Below, in pieces: positions 57,706 through 64,000 of a stretch of DNA of 64,000 nt. The stretch is from NCBI RefSeq assembly GCF_023534745.1, contig NZ_JAMHJQ010000002.1, positions 1 through 64,000 of the forward strand, written 5' to 3'. The translations under genes were made by a program, and so were the position numbers. The notes under the pieces were generated by a model. The model saw only the letters and a list, made by a program, of their open reading frames with translations. It was not told the origin of the DNA and did no database searches. Source of the stretch: Streptomyces sp. 35G-GA-8. GTDB lineage: Bacteria; Actinomycetota; Actinomycetes; Streptomycetales; Streptomycetaceae. Every line of letters starts with the position of its first letter. The stretch's first letter is position 1.

Positions 57706-59580
57706 TCAGGCGTGCTTGGCGCGCGAGGCGGTACGGCCGCGCTGCTTCTGGTCCAGAACGACCTTGCGGATCCGGACCGTCTCCGGGGTGACCTCGATGC
57801 ACTCGTCGTCGCGGCAGAACTCCAGGGACTGCTCCAGGGAGAGCTTCCGCGCCGGCACCACGTTCTCCGTGGTGTCCGCGGAGGCGGCGCGCATGTTGGT
57901 GAGCTTCTTCTCCTTGGTGATGTTCACGTCCATGTCGTCGGCGCGTGAGTTCTCACCGACGATCATGCCCTCGTACACCTCGGTGCCGGCCTCGGTGAAG
58001 ATGACACCGCGCTCCTGGAGGTTGACCATCGCGAACGGCGTCACCGAGCCCGCACGGTCCGCCACCAGCGAGCCGTTGTGACGGGTGCGCAGCTCGCCGA
58101 ACCACGGCTCGTGGCCCTCGAAGATCGAGTGGGCGATGCCCGTACCGCGCGTCTGGGTCAGGAACTCCGTACGGAAGCCGATGAGTCCGCGTGACGGAAC
58201 GATCCACTCCATGCGGATCCAGCCCGAACCGTGGTTGGTCATGGTCTCCATACGGCCCTTGCGGGTCGCCATCAGCTGCGTGATGGCGCCGAGGTGCTCC
58301 TCGGGGGAGTCGATCGTCATGCGCTCGATCGGCTCGTGCGTCTTGCCGTCGACCTGCTTGGTGACCACCTCGGGCTTGCCGACGGTCAGTTCGAAGCCCT
58401 CGCGGCGCATCTGCTCGACGAGGATCGCCAGCGCCAGCTCGCCGCGGCCCTGGACCTCCCAGGCGTCGGGGCGCTCGGTGTCCAGGACACGGAGCGAGAC
58501 GTTACCGATCAGTTCGCGGTCGAGACGGTCCTTGACCTGGCGGGCGGTGACCTTGTGGCCCTTGCCGCCCTTGCCGACCAGCGGCGAGGTGTTCGTACCG
58601 ATGGTCATCGAGATCGCCGGCTCGTCGACCGTGATCAGCGGCAGCGCGATCGGGTTCTCCGGGTCGGCCAGGGTCTCGCCGATCATGATGTCCGGGATAC
58701 CGGCGATGGCGCAGATGTCACCGGGGCCGGCCTTCTCGGCCGGCTTGCGGGTGAGCGCCTCGGTCATCAGCAGCTCGGTGATCCGGACGTTGGACTTCGT
58801 ACCGTCACGCTTGATCCAGGTGACGGTCTGGCCCTTCTTCAGCTCACCCTGCTCGACGCGGCACAGCGCGATACGGCCGAGGAAGTTGTCGGCGTCGAGG
58901 TTGGTGACATGCGCCTGGAGCGGCGCCTCCTCGTCGTACTCCGGAGCCGGTACGTGCGACAGGATCGTGCTGAAGAACGGCTCCAGGCTGTCGCTGTCGG
59001 CCGGGACCGTACCGTCCTCCGGCTTGGTCAGCGAGGCGACGCCGTCCCGCGCGCAGGCGTAGACGATCGGGAACTCGATCTGCTCCTCGGTCGCGTCCAG
59101 GTCCAGGAAGAGGTCGTACGTCTCGTCGACGACCTCGGCGATCCGGGAGTCCGGGCGGTCCGTCTTGTTGATACAGAGGATGACCGGCATCTTCGCCTGG
59201 AGCGCCTTGCGGAGCACGAAGCGGGTCTGCGGAAGCGGGCCTTCCGAGGCGTCGACGAGGAGCACGACGGCGTCGACCATCGACAGCCCGCGCTCCACCT
59301 CGCCGCCGAAGTCGGCGTGGCCCGGGGTGTCGATGATGTTGATCGTGATGGGGTCGCCACCCGTCTTCGGGTGGTACTTCACGGCCGTGTTCTTGGCCAG
59401 GATCGTGATGCCCTTCTCACGCTCCAGGTCGTTCGAGTCCATCATCCGGTCGTCGAGGTGCTCGGCGGCGTGCGCGGCGAAGGCACCGGCCTGCTTCAGC
59501 ATGGCGTCGACCAGAGTGGTCTTGCCATGGTCGACGTGGGCGACGATGGCGACGTTACGGATGTCGTGGCGCGTGGGCAT
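57706..59580 (-). CDS. typA: ribosome-associated GTPase TypA/BipA
   Basis: A 624-residue translational GTPase of the elongation-factor superfamily. The G motifs are AHVDHGKTT (G1), DTPGHADF (G3) and NKTD (G4), followed by the EF-Tu domain 2, EF-G-like domains and a C-terminal BipA domain (VEVTPETVRIRKVVLD). It binds the ribosome and supports growth under cold and stress and 50S assembly, by family knowledge. The ATG at 59580 (MPTRHDIRNVAIV) is chosen; the longer upstream frame is rejected. Reads toward bldKA on the same strand, but a strong terminator separates them. Confidence 0.95.
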   Translation of the reverse strand: MPTRHDIRNVAIVAHVDHGKTTLVDAMLKQAGAFAAHAAEHLDDRMMDSNDLEREKGITILAKNTAVKYHPKTGGDPITINIIDTPGHADFGGEVERGLSMVDAVVLLVDASEGPLPQTRFVLRKALQAKMPVILCINKTDRPDSRIAEVVDETYDLFLDLDATEEQIEFPIVYACARDGVASLTKPEDGTVPADSDSLEPFFSTILSHVPAPEYDEEAPLQAHVTNLDADNFLGRIALCRVEQGELKKGQTVTWIKRDGTKSNVRITELLMTEALTRKPAEKAGPGDICAIAGIPDIMIGETLADPENPIALPLITVDEPAISMTIGTNTSPLVGKGGKGHKVTARQVKDRLDRELIGNVSLRVLDTERPDAWEVQGRGELALAILVEQMRREGFELTVGKPEVVTKQVDGKTHEPIERMTIDSPEEHLGAITQLMATRKGRMETMTNHGSGWIRMEWIVPSRGLIGFRTEFLTQTRGTGIAHSIFEGHEPWFGELRTRHNGSLVADRAGSVTPFAMVNLQERGVIFTEAGTEVYEGMIVGENSRADDMDVNITKEKKLTNMRAASADTTENVVPARKLSLEQSLEFCRDDECIEVTPETVRIRKVVLDQKQRGRTASRAKHA

Positions 59581-60012
59581 GCTGGCTGGCGCTTCTCTCG
59601 ATCGTGGGATGCGGCGTTGTGGTACCTCGTACGCCCGCCGGGCGGACACGCCACGGCTTCTCCCATGGTACGGGGCCGAGGCGTCGCGGGCTTCCCGGCC
59701 CGATCGGAGAGGCCGAAATCACGGTGTGCGGGCGCTGGACAGGCGCTGTACGGGCGCCGTGCCGACGCCCTACGGACGCTGTGCTCGGGGCTGTGCGGTG
59801 GCACCTGGGGAGGTGCGGGAGGGTGCGGAGCTGCCCGGGTCAGGGACAGAAACGAGCTTGCCCGCCGGAGAGGCCGGCGGGCAAGCGAATTGATGGGGTT
59901 CTGAGCTTTCGATACCGCCCTGACCTGCGGTTTCGAAAACAGGACCGTTTTTTCTTCTCTCGATCTTCGCCGGACGTACGCTCGCGTTGCCGCTTTCGTC
60001 GCCGGTTCTTCG
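59581..60012. promoter_or_regulatory. gap between typA and the orphan binding-protein gene, with terminator 59856-59886
   Basis: This gap of 432 bases has no convincing gene. A perfect 13-bp hairpin (59856-59868 with 59874-59886, loop AGAGG) about 130 bases downstream of the binding-protein stop should end that transcript. The remaining 275 bases before typA, with loosely repeated GGCGCTG-like words at about 59730-59790, must hold the typA promoter and leader. Confidence 0.55.
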
Positions 60013-62577
60013 CTACTTCTTCTTCTTCGCGTCCGGGCCGGCGGCCCCGCCCTCCCGGAATCCGACGTCCTGGTAGCGAGGGGTCTGGAAGCCGAAGGCT
60101 CCCGCGTTCACCACCGTCGGCCTCACCGCGACCAGCTGCGGACGCTGGTAGAGGGGGATGGATCCGGCCGCGGCCCAGATCCGGGCGTCGGCCTGCCTGA
60201 CCAGGTCGCGGGACTTGCCCTCGTTCAGCTCGGCGGCGGCGCTGGCGAAGAGCTGGTCGATGTGGTCCGTACCGACGCGGGTGTAGTTCTGCTCCACCAG
60301 CAGCGAGCCGTCGCTGGCGGGCACGGGCTTGGCGTAGATCGGCCGGCCGTCGGTCGCCGGGAAGGCGCTGGCGGGCCAGGAGTAGAGCGCCAGGTCGTAG
60401 TGGCCCGAGGCGATGTGGTCCTTGAAGTACTCCTCGTCCGCGACCTTGGTGATCTCCGTACCGACACCGATGCGGTCGAGCATCCGTGAGATCCGCTCGC
60501 CGACGGCGCGCAGCGACTCGGCGCCCGCGCCGGCGGGCAGAACGAAGCGCAGGCTGAGCGGCTTTCCGTCCTTGCCGAGCGGGCCGCTCGGGACGGTCGG
60601 GACGGAGGAGGACGGGGAGGGCGAGGCGGAGGCGGCGGCCGTGCCACGCGGCGCGTAGGCGCCCGCCACACCGCCCGGCTTCTTGTCGGAGTCGGAGTCG
60701 TCCACGGCGGCGGCCTGGCGGAGCAGCACGGCGCCCTGGACGCGGGCGACGGACGCGGGCGCGAGGACCTGCGTGGCGGGGGCGGACGCGGGACGGGGGG
60801 CGGCCTTGCCGGGCTTTTCGTCACCGACGATGTACAGGCCCTCGTCGGAGGGGACGTCGGCCGCGTACTTGTCGTCGCCCTCGTCGCTCTTCTTCTTGGC
60901 CGCGTCCTTGTTGTCGTCCTTGTCGTCGCCCTTGTCGCCCTTCTTCTTCTCCTCTGCGGCGACCTTCTCCTCGTACTTCCGCTTCTGCTCCTCGGCCTTC
61001 TTCTTCTCGGCCTCTTCGGTCTTGGCGTCGGGCCGCTTCGCCTGCGCCGCCGCCTCGGCCGCCGCCTCGGCCTCCTCCTCCGTCAGCTCCTCGTCGCCCT
61101 CCTCGGTCCTCTTCTTCTGGGCCTTGCTGCCGGCCTTGGCGGAGGCGACCTTCTTCTTCGCCCCGTCCGGCGTCCAGCCCGCGTCGGCCAGCAGCGCCTG
61201 TGCCTCAAGGGTGTCCTGCTTGCCGAGCGCCTCGCTGGCGTCCGAATACGCCTTCTGTCCCATCAGCGCCAGATGGCTGCCGGGCGGCTTCGCGGGCAGT
61301 CCGAGCGGCTTGAGCACCGTGTCGGCCAGCTCCTGGCGGTTGATCGCGCGGGCCACCGCCCGCCGCACCCGCTCATCCGCGAGCGGTCCCGACTCGCCGT
61401 TCAGCGCGAGCTGTGTGAACGCGGGCTCCAGCGACTTCCGGACCTCCCAGCCGGTCAGCCCCTTCTGCTCCCGCGCGTACCGCGCGATGGACTCGGCCTT
61501 CCGCTTGCGCGCCTCCATCGCCTCCTCGGCCGCTTCCTCGTCGGAGCCGTTGGCCAGCGCCCAGGACCGGAGCGCGGAGCCCGGGGTGATGGCGATGCCA
61601 GGACCATGGGTGAGCGGCTGCCCGCCGCCGGCCTCGCCGTCCTTCTCGGCCGCCTTCTCCGCGTCCTTCTCCGCCAGCGCCATGCGCTTCACCACGCCGC
61701 TGTCGATCTCGACGATGTCGACCTTGCGGGCGGCGAGCGCCGCCGCGCTCTCGCCCCTGGGCACCGTGCGCATGACCAGCTGGTCGAGCTTGGCGGGCTC
61801 TCCCCACCAGTGGGGGTTACGGGCGAGCGTGGTCTCCTTGGCCTTGCGGTCCACCTTCTTGACCGTGAAGGGACCGGCCGTCACCTTCAGGGTCTTCCTG
61901 GCGCCGTCGTTGAACGCGTTGGGCGTCCCCATCACGTCCTTGGGGTAGAGCGGGCTGAACAGCGATTCCCAGTCGGCGTACGGCTTGTTGAAGGTGACCC
62001 TGACCTCAAGGTTGTTGGCGCCGCGCTCGATCTTCTCGATCCGCTCGTACCCGGCGTTGCGTGCGGTCCAGTACGCGGAGTCCTTGCCGCGCAGCGCACG
62101 CCACTGCGCCACGAAGTCCGGCGCCCCGATCTCCCGGCCGTTGCTCCACACCGCCTGCTGGTTGAGCTTGTAGAGCACGACCTGCTTGGGCTCGCGCTCG
62201 ACGATCTTGGCGGACTCCAGATAGTCGGGGTTCCGCTGGGGCCGGCCGCTTTTGTCGAGGGTGAAGAGGGCGGGCAGCACGGCACCGGCGATCCGGCTCG
62301 TGGCCGCGTCCGCGTCGGCCTGGTAGCTGTTGAGTGTCGCGGGCATGGTGTCGACCGCCCAGCGCATGGTGCCGCCCTGGGCGACGCCATCACGCTTTAC
62401 GGCCGCGATGTCCGGGGCGGCGGCGGCCGAGGGCTCGCTTCCCTCCTCTTCCGAGCTGCACGCGGACAGGGCCCCCAGGGCGAGTACACCGGTGGTGAGA
62501 AGCGCGACGGAGCGGAGCGTTCGGGAGCGGAGCGTTCGGGAGCATGTCCTCCCGCGTGGGGCGCCGACGTGGGACAT
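60013..62577 (-). CDS. orphan peptide-binding lipoprotein with a long charged insertion
   Basis: An 854-residue SBP_bac_5 lipoprotein; typical members are 500-600 residues. The signal peptide ends in LSAC (Cys40). Residues 60-470 carry the standard family fold (FTLDKSGRPQRNPDYLESA, WSNGREIGAPDFVAQWRAL). The extra length comes from residues about 474-580, a Lys/Glu/Asp/Ala-rich, coiled-coil-prone block, and 585-670, an Ala/Pro/Ser-rich linker; the fold then resumes (LSLRFVLPAGAGAESLRAV, IPLYQRPQLVAVRP). No permease or ATPase genes flank it, so it may feed another importer such as BldK or act as a sensor. The ATG at 62577 follows AGAGGT. Confidence 0.88.
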   Translation of the reverse strand: MSHVGAPRGRTCSRTLRSRTLRSVALLTTGVLALGALSACSSEEEGSEPSAAAAPDIAAVKRDGVAQGGTMRWAVDTMPATLNSYQADADAATSRIAGAVLPALFTLDKSGRPQRNPDYLESAKIVEREPKQVVLYKLNQQAVWSNGREIGAPDFVAQWRALRGKDSAYWTARNAGYERIEKIERGANNLEVRVTFNKPYADWESLFSPLYPKDVMGTPNAFNDGARKTLKVTAGPFTVKKVDRKAKETTLARNPHWWGEPAKLDQLVMRTVPRGESAAALAARKVDIVEIDSGVVKRMALAEKDAEKAAEKDGEAGGGQPLTHGPGIAITPGSALRSWALANGSDEEAAEEAMEARKRKAESIARYAREQKGLTGWEVRKSLEPAFTQLALNGESGPLADERVRRAVARAINRQELADTVLKPLGLPAKPPGSHLALMGQKAYSDASEALGKQDTLEAQALLADAGWTPDGAKKKVASAKAGSKAQKKRTEEGDEELTEEEAEAAAEAAAQAKRPDAKTEEAEKKKAEEQKRKYEEKVAAEEKKKGDKGDDKDDNKDAAKKKSDEGDDKYAADVPSDEGLYIVGDEKPGKAAPRPASAPATQVLAPASVARVQGAVLLRQAAAVDDSDSDKKPGGVAGAYAPRGTAAASASPSPSSSVPTVPSGPLGKDGKPLSLRFVLPAGAGAESLRAVGERISRMLDRIGVGTEITKVADEEYFKDHIASGHYDLALYSWPASAFPATDGRPIYAKPVPASDGSLLVEQNYTRVGTDHIDQLFASAAAELNEGKSRDLVRQADARIWAAAGSIPLYQRPQLVAVRPTVVNAGAFGFQTPRYQDVGFREGGAAGPDAKKKK

Positions 62578-62942
62578 GGCTTGTACCTCTTCGTCCTGTT
62601 TGTGGAATTTAGAGATGATCACACCTATTTGCCCACTCACTGAAGGGGACCGCGAGTCAGCGGCGGCGCAGACACGGCGTGACGTGCGAACAAACCCACC
62701 CATGCGGCCCAACGCGCCCGGACCCGGCGCCCGGCCGTCGGTTGGCTCAAAGTGATCCCGAGACGGAACGGTTCGGCAGAAAACTAGTGACCTACGACTT
62801 CCCAACCAGGGATGTGACGCGGAACACTCTCAGGCGCACGGAACAGACACGGAACACACTCAGGCGCACACAGAGAGCCGTCCGAGGGGTGACCCTCGCG
62901 ATCCCCGCATGCCACCCGAGACCGTGGAAGTGAGGGCAACTC
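62578..62942. promoter_or_regulatory. divergent regulatory region with a 20-bp direct repeat
   Basis: A 365-base gap between the orphan binding-protein gene and the small gene at 62943. Two 20-bp direct repeats, CGGAACACTCTCAGGCGCAC at 62820-62839 and a one-base variant at 62850-62869, are spaced 30 bases start to start, or nearly three helical turns. An AT-rich stretch at 62600-62630 just upstream of the binding-protein start may hold its promoter. Confidence 0.5.
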
Positions 62943-63173
62943 ATGTCCCTGCAAGACGATGTGGCGGCGGTCAGGCGCTGCCTGGACGACTTGGTCCGGA
63001 CCGTCGGGCGGCTGGAGCAGAATCTCGCGCTCCTGCGTGAGAACGAGTCCCGACCCCAGCCGGCCGGCCGCGTCGACGACCTGGTGACCATCCCCGACAC
63101 CCCGTACAACAGCGCGCTGTGGACGGACTCGGACGACGAGGGCCTGGGCGTACGCGACCGGCGAGCTCCCTAG
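62943..63173 (+). CDS. 76-residue coiled-coil-like small protein
   Basis: A short cytoplasmic protein. Residues 1-38 form a heptad-like helix (VAAVRRCLDDLVRTVGRLEQ), likely a coiled coil; the rest is a polar tail with DLVTIPDTPYNSALW. No known domain. The ATG at 62943 follows AGTGAGGG. It begins 42 bases before the succinate dehydrogenase anchor gene and is probably in the same transcript, so a role in that complex's assembly or regulation is possible but unproved. Confidence 0.72.
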   Translation: MSLQDDVAAVRRCLDDLVRTVGRLEQNLALLRENESRPQPAGRVDDLVTIPDTPYNSALWTDSDDEGLGVRDRRAP

Positions 63174-63215
63174 TGCCGGTCGCGGCACCAGCGACCCAGA
63201 CGTCAGGAGTCCTCG

Positions 63216-64000
63216 TTGGCCACCGGTACCGAACCCCCCGCCGTCGGTACGGGCGCATCCGTCGATACGGGCACGCCCGGCAGTAACGGCACATCCGGCG
63301 GTACGGGCGTGCACAGCCCCTCGCGCGCCGCCATCGCGCCCCGCCATCTGCGCACGGACCGCTGGTGGCTGGCGCCCGCCGTGACCGCCGCCGGGCTGTT
63401 CGCCTTCATCGTGTACTCGACCTGGCGCGCGTTCGCGAACAGCGACTACTACGCGGCGCCATATGTCTCGCCGTTCTACTCGCCCTGCCTGGCGGAGAAC
63501 TGCGCGCCGATGCGGAACGGCCCCAACTGGGAGATCTTCGGCAGCTGGTGGGGCCTGTCCCCCGCACTGCTGATCCTGATCTTCCCACTGGGCTTCCGCC
63601 TGACCTGCTACTACTACCGCAAGGCGTATTACCGCGGTTTCTGGGCCTCGCCGCCCGCCTGCGCCGTCGCCGAGCCCCACGCGAAGTACACCGGTGAGAC
63701 CCGCTTCCCGCTGATCCTGCAGAACATCCACCGGTACTTCTTCTACGCGGCCGTGCCGGTCGCCGGCATCCTCACGTACGACGCCGTGCTCACCTTCCGG
63801 GACGAGGAGTACGCCTGGGGACATATGGGTCTCGGCTCGCTGATCTTCCTCGCCAATACCGTGCTGATCTGGGCGTACACGCTCTCGTGCCACTCCTGCC
63901 GGCACATCATCGGCGGCCGGCTGCGGCACTTCTCGAAGCATCCGGTGCGCTACCGGCTGTGGGGCTGGGCGGGGAAGCTCAACAACCGCCATATGCAGCT
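63216..64000 (+). CDS. membrane-anchor (cytochrome b-like) subunit of Sdh1-type succinate dehydrogenase (partial)
   Basis: An open frame to the window edge, 261 codons visible, starting at a TTG (63216) preceded by CAGGAG. After a Gly/Thr-rich N-terminus of about 45 residues come five hydrophobic helices. Conserved histidines in NIHRYFFY and SCHSCRHIIGG are candidates for heme b or quinone binding, and the sequence resembles the mycobacterial Sdh1 anchor encoded next to sdhA and sdhB. It would anchor the flavoprotein and Fe-S subunits in the membrane and pass electrons to quinone. The sdhAB genes should follow outside the window. Missing C-terminus prevents a firm call. Confidence 0.78.
   Translation, partial: MATGTEPPAVGTGASVDTGTPGSNGTSGGTGVHSPSRAAIAPRHLRTDRWWLAPAVTAAGLFAFIVYSTWRAFANSDYYAAPYVSPFYSPCLAENCAPMRNGPNWEIFGSWWGLSPALLILIFPLGFRLTCYYYRKAYYRGFWASPPACAVAEPHAKYTGETRFPLILQNIHRYFFYAAVPVAGILTYDAVLTFRDEEYAWGHMGLGSLIFLANTVLIWAYTLSCHSCRHIIGGRLRHFSKHPVRYRLWGWAGKLNNRHMQ

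Noticed and set aside
58231-59904. 557-codon plus-strand frame opposite typA
   Set aside because: typA has all GTPase motifs on the minus strand; this frame is its shadow.

Overview
The window is chromosomal DNA of a high-GC actinomycete, almost certainly a Streptomyces or a close relative. The evidence is the very high G+C in third codon positions, frequent GTG/TTG starts with purine-rich ribosome binding sites, the mycothiol gene mshB, FdxA-type ferredoxin, and above all a complete bldKABCDE oligopeptide importer (50909-57156), a Streptomyces developmental locus. I see no rRNA, tRNA, CRISPR array, insertion sequence, prophage or biosynthetic cluster; this looks like core chromosome. About 63 protein genes are supported, including two partial genes at the edges and several too short or oddly initiated for routine calling (8725-8877, 24226-24393, a possible ATT start at 23423, a possible CTG start at 4527, a TTG start at 63216).

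Layout. 1-9 kb: fragment of a probable DUF3152 gene, two alpha/beta hydrolases, TetR regulator, DUF3107, ferritin-like protein, a DEAD-box RNA helicase with a long structured leader, NYN-domain protein and a 50-residue protein. 9-24 kb: MarC, PHP phosphoesterase, DUF6758, a SUFU-like protein, CorA, a secreted lipoprotein, an MgtE-N/CBS protein, DUF1003, Mrp, TatB, HtrA protease, a zinc-type anti-sigma factor, its ECF sigma factor and a methyltransferase. 24-39 kb: DUF3117, enoyl-CoA hydratase, DNA-3-methyladenine glycosylase, DivIVA-like protein, FolP2-like protein, LOG-family protein, DapE, a lysozyme-fold membrane protein, DapC, ferredoxin, GNAT, SirB1-like protein, a PG-binding membrane protein, DUF6113 and MshB. 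From memory, much of 12-39 kb keeps the neighbours seen in Mycobacterium tuberculosis between mshB and corA (fdxC, an aminotransferase, dapE, the LOG homologue, folP2, tagA, the DUF3117 gene, a methyltransferase, sigE-rseA-htrA-tatB, mrp, an MgtE-like gene), so it is an ancient actinobacterial block.

39-62.6 kb is dominated by peptide handling: an S9 prolyl-oligopeptidase-type enzyme, a five-gene Opp-type importer (41931-47565), the BldK importer, TypA/BipA, and an unlinked third peptide-binding lipoprotein with a large charged insertion. A SigE-family ECF sigma factor overlapping a membrane protein, a tandem GNAT and an AadA-like nucleotidyltransferase sit between the two importers. The window ends inside a membrane-anchor gene of the mycobacterial Sdh1 type of succinate dehydrogenase.

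Functional themes: envelope stress (sigma, membrane anti-sigma, HtrA, TatB), divalent cations (CorA, MgtE-N/CBS), lysine/meso-DAP supply (DapC, DapE), redox and Fe-S (MshB, ferredoxin, Mrp, Sdh), and peptide uptake linked to development (BldK). Convergent gene pairs are often separated by long perfect hairpins. All homology statements rest on motif recognition by eye; no search was run.
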